From Mayfieldus sp963841445 (GTDB lineage Bacteria; Actinomycetota; Thermoleophilia; Solirubrobacterales; 70-9), in the NCBI GenBank assembly GCA_963841445.1, contig CAWJCP010000001.1, forward strand, positions 124,001 through 188,000: a DNA stretch of 64,000 nucleotides. The letters are read 5' to 3'. Made by a program: the position numbers and the translations under genes. Shown here one piece after another: positions 32,884 to 42,157 of the stretch. The notes beneath the pieces were generated by a model. It made no database searches. It was not told where the DNA came from and saw only the letters and a list, made by a program, of their open reading frames with translations. The first letter of the stretch is position 1. Each line of letters begins with the position of its first letter.

Positions 32884-35732
32884 TCAGCTGGACGGGTGTT
32901 CCCGCAGCTGGCGCAGGACCAGCTGCAGGATGCCGCCGTGCTCGAAGTAGCGGACCTCGTTCGGTGTGTCGATGCGGACCTTTGTCTCAAACTCGATCGG
33001 GTCGGCACCGGGGCGGCGGGCGCTGACGGTGACGCTCTTCGCCTCCCCGTTGGAGAAGTCGGAGACGTCGAGCTCCTCCTCGCCGGTCAAGCCCAGCGAC
33101 TCGACGCTCTTGCCGTCTGCGAACTGCAGCGGCAGCACCCCCATCCCGATCAGGTTGGAGCGGTGGATCCGCTCGAAGCCCTGCGCGATCACCGCCCGCA
33201 CCCCGAGCAGCAAGGTGCCCTTTGCCGCCCAGTCGCGTGAGGACCCGGCGCCGTATCCCTCACCCGCGAGCACGACCAGCGGGACGCCGTCGTCGATATA
33301 GCGCATTGCCGCCTCGAAGATCGTCGTCTCCTCGCCATCGGGGAAGTGGCGCGTGAAGCCTCCGGCCTTCTCGACCAGCTGGTTGCGAAGGCGGATGTTG
33401 GCGAAGGTGCCGCGAACCATCACCTCGTGGTTGCCGCGCCGCGAGCCGTAGGAGTTGAAGTCACGAGGCTCGACCCCCTGCTCGATCAACCATTTGCCCG
33501 CCGGGCTGTCCTTCTTGATCGCGCCCGCAGGCGAGATGTGGTCGGTGGTGATCGAGTCGCCCAGCACTGCCAACACTCGCGCGCCCTCGATCGGCTCGAT
33601 GTCGGTCGGTTGCTCGGGCATCCCCTCGAAGAAGGTCGGCCGGCGCACGTAGGTGGAGTCAGGCCAGGTGTAACGATCGCCTTCTGGGACCTCGATCTCG
33701 TTCCACTGCTCGTCACCCTTGAAGACCTCGGCGTAGTTGCGGGTGTACATCTCGGAGCGAATCGACTCCCCCACCACCTGCTTTATCTCCTCGGAGCCGG
33801 GCCAGAGGTCGCGCAGGTAGACCGGCTCACCGTCAGAGCCCTCGCCGAGCGGCTCGTTGATCAGGTCGACGTCCATGCCGCCCGGCCAGCGCGTAGGCGA
33901 CCACAAGCGGCGGCGAGGCGAGGTAGTTGGCCTTCACGTCCTGGTTGATCCGCCCCTCGAAGTTGCGGTTCCCGGACAGAACCGCGCAGACCGCGAGGTC
34001 CTTCTCGTCGATCGCGGCAGAGATCTCCTTGGCCAGCGGCCCGGAGTTGCCGATGCAGGTCGTGCAGCCGTAGCCAACGAGATCGAATTGCAGCTTGTTG
34101 AGGTACTCGGTCAGCCCCGACTTGTCGAGGTAGTCGGTCACCACCGTCGAGCCAGGAGCCAGCGAGGTCTTCACCCAGGGCTTCCGCCCAAGCCCGCGCT
34201 TGACGGCGTTGCGGGCCAGCAGGCCGGCGGCAACCATCACGGAGGGATTGGAGGTGTTGGTGCAGCTGGTGATCGCGGCGATCACGACCCGTCCGTGGTC
34301 GAGCTCGAAGCTGGTGCCGTCCTCGAGCCTGACCTCGATCGCATCCGGGCTCCCGCGCTCGGCGACAGCGGCCACCGGGCTCTGCGGCTGACCCGTTGCG
34401 AGGTCTTCGGGCGCCGATCGGCGATAGCCGGCGGCAGCGCCGTTGCCCGGGGCGACGCCGGGGGGGTCGCTGGCCGGGAACGAGCCGGCGCCCGCCTCCT
34501 CGGCCCCCGCGAGCGATCCCGCCGCCTCGGCGGCGAACTCCTTCAGCGCCTCGAGGAAGGCCGGCTTGGCGCCAGCCAGCGGGATCCGGTCCTGAGGGCG
34601 CTTGGGGCCGGCGATGCTCGGCTCGACATCGGAGAGGTCGAGCTCGAGGGTGTCTGAATAGGTCGGCTCGGTCGGAGTCGGGCTCATGGAACATCCCCTG
34701 CTCACGGGCGTAGGCATCGACCAGCTCGATCTGCTCGGTCGGGCGTCCGGTGAACTCCAGGTAGCGCAGCGTCTCGGCGTCGACCGGGAAGATCGCGCAG
34801 GTCGAGCCGAACTCCGGCGACATGTTTCCGATCGTCGCCCGGTCGGCCAGCCCCAGGGTCGACAGGCCCGGCCCGAAGAACTCGACGAACTTGGCCACCA
34901 CCCCCTTCTCGCGCAGCATCTCCGTCACGGTCAGGACCAGGTCGGTTGCCGTGGCCCCCTCGGACAGCTCGCCGGTGAGCTTGAAGCCGATCACCTGCGG
35001 CAGCAGCATCGAGATCGGCTTGCCGAGCATCGCCGCCTCGGCCTCGATTCCGCCGACCCCCCAGCCGAGGACCCCGAGGCCGTTGATCATCGTCGTGTGC
35101 GAGTCGGTCCCGACCAGGGTGTCGGGGTAGGCGGCGCCGTCGCCGTCGCCGTCGCGGCTCCAGACGACGCGGCCGATGTGCTCGAGGTTGACCTGGTGGC
35201 AGATGCCGGTCGCCGGCGGCACGACGCGGAAGTTGTCGAACGACTCCTGGCCCCAGCGCAGGAACGCGTAGCGCTCCTGGTTGCGCTCGAACTCGCGCTC
35301 GGCGTTGATCGCGAAGGCGCGCGCGTTGCCGAAGGCGTCGACCTGGACCGAGTGGTCGATGATCAGGTCGACGTCGACCAGCGGGTTGATCGCGGTCGCG
35401 TCGCCACCGAGGTCGTCGATCGCGTCGCGCATCGCGGCGAGGTCGACGACCGCGGGAACGCCGGTGAAGTCCTGCATCAGCACCCGCGCAGGCTGGAAGG
35501 GGATCTCGATGCTGGGCTCGGCCTTGGCGTCCCAGGTCGCGATCGCCTTGACGTCATCGGCGTTTACGAAGCGATCGTCCTCGAGCCGCAGCACGTTCTC
35601 CAGCAGCACCTTCAGCGAGTAGGGCAGGCGGGCGACGTCGAAGCGCTCCTGCAGCGCGTCGAGGCGGTGGATCTCGTAGCTGCGGCCGCCGACCTCGAGG
35701 TCCGAGCGGGCGCCGAAGGAATCTCCGCTCAT
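32884..35732 (-). CDS. acnA: Aconitate hydratase (two frameshifts)
   Basis: Read across three frames this is a full aconitase A of roughly 945 residues converting citrate to isocitrate. It starts MSGDSFGARSDLEVGG at ATG 35732. Motifs include VLMQDFTGVPAVVD, VGTDSHTTMINGLGVLGWGVGGIEAE, the iron-sulfur cysteines in ITSCTNTSNPSV and GYGCTTCIGNSGP, and the domain-4 elements FNSYGSRRGNHEVMVRGTFAN and GEGYGAGSSRDWAAKG. The frame changes near 34680 (after MFHEPDSD) and near 33885 (after VVAYALAG). A 75-residue Ala/Gly/Pro-rich insert precedes the first Cys region. A TCA-cycle enzyme broken twice is more likely an assembly error than a dead gene. The SDR gene upstream is only 10 bp away. Confidence 0.93.
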
Positions 35733-35742
35733 CGCAACCTCA

Positions 35743-36540
35743 TCAGGGCCGCTCGTCTTCGACCGTCGCCTCCGCGGCAGCCCGGCGCCCGAGGCTTCCG
35801 CCCTGCATCCGCAGCCCGAGGCCCGGCGAGGCAAGGGCCAAGTGCGCGCCGACCCGCTGCTGGATCGGCGCCACCGAGATCTCCAGCTTGTTCGCCTCGA
35901 TCGCTCTCACCACGGCTGCGGCCACCCGGTCCGGCGTCGTCGTGCCCAGGCCCGGCGGGGGCTTGGAGCCCGACTTGGCGAACATGCCCGCCTCGCGCAC
36001 GAAGCCGGGCGAGACCAGCGATACCCCGACCCCGGCCGGGGCGAGGTCGCTGCGCAGGCCCATCGCAAAGCCGCGCAGGCCGAACTTGGTCGCGTTATAC
36101 AGAGCGCTGCGCGGTGACGCCGCCTTGCCGGCCAGCGAGGCGATGAAGACCATGTGGCCGCTGCCGCGCTCGCTGAACCTCTCCATCACCGCGCGCGCCA
36201 TCCGCACCGGGCTCTCGAGATTGACGCGAATCGCCGCCTCGATCTGCTCGTCGGAGTAGTCGGTCAGCGGACCGGCCCCGCGCACACCGGCGTTGGCGAT
36301 CAGGATGTCGAAGTCGCCTGCGTCGGTGGCCAGCTTCGTCGCCGAACCCGCCTGCGCGAGGTCGGCGGGTAGCGTCGTGTGCCCGTCGCCGGGCAGCTCT
36401 CCGGCGAGCTGCTCCAGCGCCTCGGCGCTGCGGGCGCTGAGGATCAAGGTGGCGCCGCGCTGCGCCAGGGCGCTGGCGATCTGCCGTCCGAGGCCGCCCG
36501 TCGCCCCGGTCAGAAGCGCGCTCTTTCCGGCCACTTGCAT
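35743..36540 (-). CDS. Short-chain dehydrogenase/reductase
   Basis: The 265-residue classical SDR has the cofactor motif LTGATGGLGRQIA, ANAG at the adenine site, the catalytic Ser in FIASLAGKA and YNATKFGLRGF with Tyr and Lys. An Arg in SARSAEAL suggests NADP. The start is ATG 36540 (MQVAGKSALLTG), with TAGGTT exactly 7 nt upstream (36553-36548), a leaderless layout. A TTG nine bases earlier is less likely. The C-terminus after residue 215 has a short hydrophobic stretch as in membrane-bound lipid SDRs. The substrate is unknown. Aconitase follows after 10 bp. Confidence 0.87.
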   Translation of the reverse strand: MQVAGKSALLTGATGGLGRQIASALAQRGATLILSARSAEALEQLAGELPGDGHTTLPADLAQAGSATKLATDAGDFDILIANAGVRGAGPLTDYSDEQIEAAIRVNLESPVRMARAVMERFSERGSGHMVFIASLAGKAASPRSALYNATKFGLRGFAMGLRSDLAPAGVGVSLVSPGFVREAGMFAKSGSKPPPGLGTTTPDRVAAAVVRAIEANKLEISVAPIQQRVGAHLALASPGLGLRMQGGSLGRRAAAEATVEDERP

Positions 36541-36641
36541 CGATTTCAACCTACCATCAGGCCGCTGCCGGCCAGGCTGCCCTCAGGCGACTTCGTGGGC
36601 TCGGGATCGATCCCGGTGAACGCGCGCTAGTGTGCCTGCCG

Positions 36642-36938
36642 ATGAGGCTCTACGTCTGCTGGGGAACCTTTCCGACGATGCGGCCCGGCGGGCACCCCTG
36701 CCGCAGCGCGCAGCAGGCGCTGCAGGACGCGGGCTATGAGCCGGAGGTGATCAGGGTCCACGGCCTCGGGATCGGCCCCCTGAAGTGGATGACCGAAGGC
36801 CGCCGCGAGGTCGAGGAGCTGACCGGGCAGCCGGCGGTGCCGGTCCTGATCACCGATGACGGAGAGGCGATCCACGACTCGAAGCGGATCGTCGAGTGGG
36901 CCGCGTCGCATCCCGCCGCGGCCGCTTCAGCGGTCTAA
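36642..36938 (+). CDS. Glutaredoxin/GST N-terminal-like domain protein
   Basis: The 98-residue protein begins MRLYVCWGTFPTMRPGGHPC and has the thioredoxin-fold elements AQQALQDAGYEPEVI, the cis-proline in QPAVPVLITDDGEAIHDSKRIVEW, and no helical C-terminal GST domain. The lone Cys6 and Cys20 do not form a CxxC. It may be a stand-alone glutathione- or mycothiol-type thiol protein; function unclear. ATG 36642 has TAGTGT 8 nt upstream (36628-36633) and no ribosome site. Confidence 0.75.
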   Translation: MRLYVCWGTFPTMRPGGHPCRSAQQALQDAGYEPEVIRVHGLGIGPLKWMTEGRREVEELTGQPAVPVLITDDGEAIHDSKRIVEWAASHPAAAASAV

Positions 36939-37080
36939 GACCAGTGAAGAGCCACGTCCTTCTGCCCGGTTTCAGGCAGGAAAACCAGGGCCTGGTGCGA
37001 ATAGGCACTTGATTGTGTGCACCTCTTCGCAAACGTCGAGGAGATTGTCTAGACTGCCGCAGCTTCGATAACCGGTAACT

Positions 37081-37199
37081 GCCTAATCCGTCGCGATAGC
37101 GGCGGAACGGGGGAACCACTCAAGGGGCGAGCCCACGTGATTTGGCGACGTGGGGGCGCAGGCTCTTTCAGCGCTAGCCCGACAGCTAACCCCGTAGGC
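37081..37199 (+). ncRNA. c-di-AMP riboswitch (ydaO/yuaA class)
   Basis: The leader carries the hallmark conserved blocks of the ydaO-yuaA riboswitch: GCGGAACGGGGGAACCAC at about 37110-37129, GGGGCGAGCCC at about 37124-37134, and the 3' block CCGACAGCTAACCCCGTAGGC ending at 37199. The closing stem pairs GCCTA (37081-37085) with TAGGC (37195-37199). A -10-like TAGACT (37050-37055) lies about 25 nt upstream. The aptamer ends 8 nt before GGAG (37207-37210) of the hydrolase, so control may act on ribosome access. In actinobacteria this class usually controls wall-lytic enzymes and turns expression off when c-di-AMP is high. Confidence 0.9.
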
Positions 37200-37218
37200 C
37201 TGCGAAGGAGAATCGGTT

Positions 37219-37836
37219 TTGGCGTGCAACGCAAACGGAATTAGGGCAGGGCTTGCGACGGCGGCGATCAGCGCGGGGCTGATCGCTGTCCCGGCCGCGG
37301 CGTTCGCCGACGGCGGCGTCGCCGCCCCAAGCGGCTCGACCCCACCCCCGACCACAGCGACACCTGACGCCTGCACGATCGGCGGCGGCGGCGTCGGAAC
37401 GACTTCCAGCTGCGGCCCAACCGGCACCGCGACGCTGCTGCCCAGCGGGCGCGCGATTGCCCCTGTCGATGCACCGCGGGCGGTGAAGCGGGCGATCCGC
37501 TTCGGGAACAAGATCGTCAACAAGCCCTACCGGCTCGGCGGTGGCCACCGCCTTCCCTGGAGGCTCGACAGCGCCTACGACTGCTCGGGCACGGTCAGCT
37601 GGGCCCTGCACGGCGCCCGACTGCTGCGCTCGCCGGTTCCCTCCGGCAACTTCCGCCGCTGGGGCATATACGGCCCCGGTCGCTGGATCACCGTCTATTA
37701 CAACGGCGGCCACGCCTTCATGACGATCGCCGGACTGCGGCTCGACACCTCGCAGGTGCCTGGAAACGGCCCCGGTTGGAGCACCAAGATGGTCTCCAGC
37801 AGGGGCTACGGAGTCCGTCACGCGCCAGGTCTGTAA
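37219..37836 (+). CDS. Secreted NlpC/P60-like cell-wall hydrolase
   Basis: The 205-residue protein starts at TTG 37219, 8 nt after GGAG. A signal peptide (RAGLATAAISAGLIAVPAAAFA) is followed by a Pro/Thr-rich linker of about 60 residues and a catalytic domain. It has KPYRLGGGHR, the nucleophile motif YDCSGTVSWALHGA and the His motif GGHAFMTIAGLRLDT. The domain is smaller than most NlpC/P60 endopeptidases. It would cleave peptidoglycan stem peptides outside the membrane. The c-di-AMP riboswitch directly upstream supports a wall or osmotic role. Confidence 0.88.
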   Translation: MACNANGIRAGLATAAISAGLIAVPAAAFADGGVAAPSGSTPPPTTATPDACTIGGGGVGTTSSCGPTGTATLLPSGRAIAPVDAPRAVKRAIRFGNKIVNKPYRLGGGHRLPWRLDSAYDCSGTVSWALHGARLLRSPVPSGNFRRWGIYGPGRWITVYYNGGHAFMTIAGLRLDTSQVPGNGPGWSTKMVSSRGYGVRHAPGL

Positions 37837-37870
37837 GGCCGCGAGACGAAATCGAACCAAGTGATGTGCG

Positions 37871-37885
37871 GCGGCCATAGGCCGC
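37871..37885 (+). terminator. Short hairpin after the cell-wall hydrolase
   Basis: GCGGCC (37871-37876) pairs perfectly with GGCCGC (37880-37885) around ATA. CCCC-TAGATC-GGGG follows at about 37900. There is no clear U-tract, so termination is only suggested. The region lies between the hydrolase and the first polyamine-type operon. Confidence 0.3.
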
Positions 37886-37949
37886 GATTGATGCATCGCC
37901 CCTAGATCGGGGGGCCCCTCCACGGCGGCCAACCAAGCCCGCCAACTTT

Positions 37950-39119
37950 GTGCATTACTTCCAGCGCCGCCTCGTATACCTTGCCGACGAGGTGCAACTC
38001 GCCGCCCCCGACGCAGTGGAAGAGACAACCGCACCGATCACTGCAAACGAGCGATCCTCCGACGCATCCGCGCCGGAGTCGAGCTCCGGGGGTTCCGCCG
38101 ACGTTCGCCTATCCGGACTCACGAAGCGCTACGGCCAGGTGGTCGCGGTTGATGCAATCGACCTCGCGGTCGGGCGGGGGGAGTTCTTCACCCTGCTCGG
38201 CCCGTCGGGTTCGGGAAAGACGACGACGCTGCGCATGATCGCCGGCTTCGAGACCCCCGACGCTGGGACGATCGAGCTCGGCGGTCGCGACGTAAGGGAC
38301 TTGCCCCCGTACGACCGCGAGGTCAACACGGTTTTTCAGGACTACGCGCTGTTCCCCCACATGAGCGTCGGCGAGAACGTCGAGTACGGGATGCGGGTCA
38401 CGAAGGTCGCCACGCAGGAGCGGGCGCGGCGCCGCGGGGAGGCGCTGGAGATGGTCCGCCTCGCGGGCATGGACGAGCGCAAGCCGTCGGAGCTCTCCGG
38501 CGGCCAGCGCCAGCGAGTCGCGCTGGCGCGGGCGATCGTCAACCGGCCGCGGGTGCTGCTGCTCGACGAGCCGCTCGGCGCCCTCGACCTGAAGCTGCGC
38601 GAGCAGATGCAGACAGAGTTGAAGGCGATCCAGTCAGACGTGGCGATCACATTCGTCTACGTGACTCATGATCAGGACGAAGCGCTGACGATGAGCGATC
38701 GGATCGCCGTCTTCGAGGCCGGCCGCGTCGAGCAGGTCGGCACCCCGGCGGAGATCTACGAAGCGCCGAAGACTGCCTTCGTCGCCGGCTTCGTCGGCGT
38801 CTCCAACCTGCTCGAGCGCGAGGGGCGCCGCTTCACGATCCGGCCCGAGAAGATCCACCTGCTCGAGCCGCGCGCCGACGAAGCGGGGCTGAGCACGGAG
38901 GGCGGCAGGGTCGCCGACGTGGCGTATGCGGGCAGCTTCACCCGCTACCTCGTTGCCCTTGACGACGGTGGAGAGCTTCAGGTCGTTCGCCAGAACCTCG
39001 AGACGTCCTCCGCGGACGCGCTCGAGCAGCGCGGGCGGCAGGTGAAGGTCGGATGGCGACCCGAGCACACGGTCGCCGTCGCGGCGGAGACAACGAGGGA
39101 GGAGGAATCCCATGAGTGA
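37950..39119 (+). CDS. potA: Polyamine-type ABC transporter ATPase (set 1)
   Basis: The 389-residue ATPase has Walker A GPSGSGKTTTLRM, the Q-loop VFQDYALFPHMS, signature LSGGQRQRVALARA, Walker B VLLLDEPLGALD and the H-loop VTHDQDEAL. A C-terminal TOBE-type regulatory region follows (GVSNLLEREGRRFTIRPEKIHLLE). It energises uptake of spermidine, putrescine or a related cation by the two permeases encoded downstream. The core starts near residue 50. GTG codons at 37992 and 38016 are possible later starts, since none has a clear ribosome site. The stop overlaps the substrate-binding gene. First gene of potA-potD-potB-potC. Confidence 0.9.
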   Translation: MHYFQRRLVYLADEVQLAAPDAVEETTAPITANERSSDASAPESSSGGSADVRLSGLTKRYGQVVAVDAIDLAVGRGEFFTLLGPSGSGKTTTLRMIAGFETPDAGTIELGGRDVRDLPPYDREVNTVFQDYALFPHMSVGENVEYGMRVTKVATQERARRRGEALEMVRLAGMDERKPSELSGGQRQRVALARAIVNRPRVLLLDEPLGALDLKLREQMQTELKAIQSDVAITFVYVTHDQDEALTMSDRIAVFEAGRVEQVGTPAEIYEAPKTAFVAGFVGVSNLLEREGRRFTIRPEKIHLLEPRADEAGLSTEGGRVADVAYAGSFTRYLVALDDGGELQVVRQNLETSSADALEQRGRQVKVGWRPEHTVAVAAETTREEESHE

Positions 39120-40392
39120 CGCAGCGAGGGGCAACCCCGCGAGGGTTGCCTGGTCGATCACTGTCTCTCTGGTCGCGTTCATCGCGCTTTTCGCGGCCGG
39201 CTGTGGCGGCGGCGGCGACAACGGAGGCAGCGGCAATGAGCTGCAAAAGGTCGGCAAGGGCGAGGGCAAGCTGAGCCTCGTCAATTGGGCCGGCTACGTC
39301 GAGAACGGGTCGACCGACCCGAACGTCGACTGGGTGACCCCGTTCGAGAAGAAGACCGGCTGCCAGGTCAGCTCGAAGGTCGCCGGCACGTCAGACGAGA
39401 TGGTGCAGCTGATGCGAACCGGCCAGTACGACGGCGTTTCGGCCTCGGGCAACGCGAGCGCGCGGCTGGTCGACGGCGGCGACGTCGACCCGGTCAATGT
39501 CGATCTGGTGCCCAACTACAAGACCGTGTTCGCGGACCTCAAGGACCAGCCCTACAACACATTCGACGGCGTCCACTACGGGATCCCGCACGGTCGCGGA
39601 GCCAATCTGCTGATGTGGAACACCAACGACGTGAAGCCGGCTCCGACCTCCTGGGACGTGATGCTCGACCCCAAGAAGGCCGCCAAGTACAAGGGCAAGA
39701 TCAGCGCCTACGACGACCCGATCTACATCGCCGACGCGGCCGTCTATCTGAAGACCCATCAGCCTGACCTCGGAATCGAGAACCCATACGAGCTCAACCA
39801 GGATCAGTTCGACGCCGCGGTGGAGCTGCTCAAGAAGCAGCACCCTTACGTGGGGGAGTACTGGTCCGATTTCACGAAGCAGATCGCCTCGTTCACAAAC
39901 GGCGACGACCAGGTCGGCACGACGTGGCAGTACCAGTACTTCACGCTCAAGGCCGACGGTCAGCCGGTCGCCGCCAGCCCGGCCTCACAGGGGTTCGTCC
40001 CCAAGGAGGGCGCCACGGGATGGTCGGACACCTGGATGATCAGCTCGCAGGCCAAGCATCCCAACTGCATGTACAAGTGGATGGACTGGGTGGTCTCGCC
40101 GCACGTAAATGCAGAGATCGCGCAGTGGTTCGGCGAGGCTCCGGCGCAGAGCAAGTCCTGCCCCGCCTCGACGATCGTCGCGGCCGGCAAGGCACTCGGG
40201 CTCCCCCCTGATCCGCATTTCTGCACGAACTACCACGCGGAAGACCCCGGGTTCTGGAAGCGGGTCTATTACTGGAACACTCCGGTCAGCGATTGCTCGG
40301 CGACCGATCAGCGCTCCCACAAGGGTGGCAGCGGTGACGACTGCACCGACTACAACGACTGGGTCAAGGCCTGGACCGACATCAAGGGTTGA
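39112..40392 (+). CDS. potD: Polyamine-type ABC transporter binding lipoprotein (set 1)
   Basis: The 426-residue lipoprotein has a signal peptide ending in the lipobox LFAAGCGGGG, then a PotD-like fold (LSLVNWAGYV, DEMVQLMRTGQYDGVS, GIPHGRGANLLMWNT, KISAYDDPIYIADAAVYL, GTTWQYQYF). Six further Cys are present (TGC, PNC, KSC, HFC, SDC, DDC), so three disulfides are likely, unusual for this family. The mature protein is longer than E. coli PotD (about 325 residues). It would capture the substrate outside the membrane. It overlaps potA by 8 bases and precedes potB by 6. Confidence 0.88.
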   Translation: MSDAARGNPARVAWSITVSLVAFIALFAAGCGGGGDNGGSGNELQKVGKGEGKLSLVNWAGYVENGSTDPNVDWVTPFEKKTGCQVSSKVAGTSDEMVQLMRTGQYDGVSASGNASARLVDGGDVDPVNVDLVPNYKTVFADLKDQPYNTFDGVHYGIPHGRGANLLMWNTNDVKPAPTSWDVMLDPKKAAKYKGKISAYDDPIYIADAAVYLKTHQPDLGIENPYELNQDQFDAAVELLKKQHPYVGEYWSDFTKQIASFTNGDDQVGTTWQYQYFTLKADGQPVAASPASQGFVPKEGATGWSDTWMISSQAKHPNCMYKWMDWVVSPHVNAEIAQWFGEAPAQSKSCPASTIVAAGKALGLPPDPHFCTNYHAEDPGFWKRVYYWNTPVSDCSATDQRSHKGGSGDDCTDYNDWVKAWTDIKG

Positions 40393-40398
40393 TCGGTC

Positions 40399-41298
40399 AT
40401 GGAAGCGGCTGACGCGCTAGCGCCAGCACGGAGGAGGTCGGTGGGCCGCAGGCTCGCCGGCCTCTTCTATGGCCGTCCTCGCACCACCGTGGCGGCAATG
40501 CTCGCCGGCCCGGTCGGCTGGCTGGTTGTGCTCTACATCGGCTCGCTGGCGGTGCTGCTGATCGCCGCGTTCTGGAGCGTCGACGCCCTCAGCGGCGAGC
40601 TCACCCGCAGCCTCAGCTTCGACAACTACAAGACGCTGTTCGAGGACTCGGTCTACCGGACCGTGGCCCAGCGCACCGTGCTGATCGCGGCGCTGGTGAC
40701 AGTGACCGATGCGCTGCTCGCCTTCCCGATCGCCTTCTACATGGCCAAGCTGGCGAGCCCGCGGGCGAAGGGGGTCCTCATCGTGATGGTGCTGATGCCC
40801 CTCTGGTCCTTCTATCTGGTCAAGGGCTACGCGTGGCGGGTGATTCTCTCCGACGGCGGGCCCCTGAACTGGGTTCTGGGCCCCTTCGGGATATCCGGCC
40901 CCGGCCTGCATGGCACGCTGCCCGTGTTCCTGACCTTCGCCTATCTCTGGCTGCCGTTCATGATCCTCCCGATCTACGCCGGGCTGGAGCGGATACCCGA
41001 TTCGCTGATCGCGGCGTCTGAGGACCTCGGCGCGAGCCCGGGCACGACCTTCCGCAAGGTCATCCTGCCGCTCACCTTTCCCGCCGTCGTCGCGGGATCG
41101 ATCTTCACCTTCTCGCTCACCCTCGGCGACTACATCACCCCCTCGCTGGTCAGCAACACCCAGTTCATCGGCACCGTGGTGAAAGCGAACATCGCCAACA
41201 ACCTGCCCCTGGCTTCCGCCTACGCGACGCTGCCGATCGTCGTCATGGTCGTCTACCTGCTGATCGCGCGCCGGCTCGGCGCCTTCGAGCACCTCTAG
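40399..41298 (+). CDS. potB: Polyamine-type ABC transporter permease (set 1, PotB-like)
   Basis: The 299-residue membrane protein has six hydrophobic helices. The EAA loop is EDLGASPGTTFRKVILPLTFPAVVAG at about residues 210-236, where the ATPase docks. LMPLWSFYLVKGYAWRVILSDGGPLN is typical of PotB-like permeases. It starts at ATG 40399, 6 bp after the binding-protein stop, and ends 2 bp before the next permease. Confidence 0.88.
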   Translation: MEAADALAPARRRSVGRRLAGLFYGRPRTTVAAMLAGPVGWLVVLYIGSLAVLLIAAFWSVDALSGELTRSLSFDNYKTLFEDSVYRTVAQRTVLIAALVTVTDALLAFPIAFYMAKLASPRAKGVLIVMVLMPLWSFYLVKGYAWRVILSDGGPLNWVLGPFGISGPGLHGTLPVFLTFAYLWLPFMILPIYAGLERIPDSLIAASEDLGASPGTTFRKVILPLTFPAVVAGSIFTFSLTLGDYITPSLVSNTQFIGTVVKANIANNLPLASAYATLPIVVMVVYLLIARRLGAFEHL

Positions 41299-41300
41299 CG

Positions 41301-42149
41301 ATGCGCCTCTCCAGAAGCTCACACAATCTGCTCCGGGCCGGCGTCGGGGTGACCCTCGCCTTCATCTACATCCCCCTTGTCGTGATCGCGATCTACGCCT
41401 TCAACGCGAGCACGACCCAGGAGTGGCCGCCGCCGAGCCTGACCCTCGAATGGTTCTCGAAGGCATTCCACAACCAGGGGGTTCGCGACGCCCTCGTCAC
41501 CTCGCTGAAGGTGGGCGCCGTCGCGACCTTGATCGCGCTGGTCCTCGGCACCCTCGCCTCGCTGGCGGTCGCCCGGCACAGGTTCTTCGGGCGCGAGACG
41601 ATCTCCTTCCTGGTCGTGCTGCCGATCGCCCTGCCCGGAATCGTCACCGGCGTGGCGCTCAGCGACACCTTCACCCAGGTCCTCGGAATCGACCTCAGCC
41701 TGTTCACCGTGATCGTCGGCCACGCGACCTTCTGCATCGTCGTCGTCTACAACAACGTGATCGCGCGGCTGCGGCGCGTCTCGGGGTCCTTCGAGGAGGC
41801 CTCAGCGGACCTCGGCGCCGACCCCTGGCAGACCTTCCGCCTCGTCACCTTCCCGGCGATGCAGACGGCGCTCGTCGCCGGCGCCCTGCTCGCCTTCGCG
41901 CTCTCCTTCGACGAGATCATCGTCACGACGTTCACGATCGGCGCCGGTGAGCAGACGCTGCCGATCTGGATCTTCTCCAACCTCTTCCGCGGCAATCAGG
42001 CGCCGATCGTCAACGCCGTGGCGGTGCTCTCGGTCCTGATCTCGATCGTCCCGGTCTACCTCGCCCACCGCCTGACCCGTGAGGAGGGCGGGGCGGCCAC
42101 TCGGGGAGGGGCCGCGGCGGTGCGGGCCGAGGGCGTCGGGGTGCCCTAG
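41301..42149 (+). CDS. potC: Polyamine-type ABC transporter permease (set 1, PotC-like)
   Basis: The 282-residue membrane protein has six helices and the EAA loop EASADLGADPWQTFRLVTFPAM. The opening FIYIPLVVIAIYAFNAS and the central VLPIALPGIVTGVALSDTF match PotC. It completes the first importer. The AzlC-type gene begins 8 bp after its stop, so that pair is probably in the same transcript. Confidence 0.88.
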   Translation: MRLSRSSHNLLRAGVGVTLAFIYIPLVVIAIYAFNASTTQEWPPPSLTLEWFSKAFHNQGVRDALVTSLKVGAVATLIALVLGTLASLAVARHRFFGRETISFLVVLPIALPGIVTGVALSDTFTQVLGIDLSLFTVIVGHATFCIVVVYNNVIARLRRVSGSFEEASADLGADPWQTFRLVTFPAMQTALVAGALLAFALSFDEIIVTTFTIGAGEQTLPIWIFSNLFRGNQAPIVNAVAVLSVLISIVPVYLAHRLTREEGGAATRGGAAAVRAEGVGVP

Positions 42150-42157
42150 CGAGCTCG

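Noticed and set aside
33885..34690. Programmed frameshifting in aconitase
   Set aside because: No slippery heptamer or downstream structure was evident, and other genes in the window show similar one-base breaks, so sequence error is simpler.
36984..36996. ACCAGG-G-CCTGGT palindrome after the GST-N-like gene
   Set aside because: It is short, lacks a second copy and has no clear promoter or U-tract next to it, so neither operator nor terminator can be supported.
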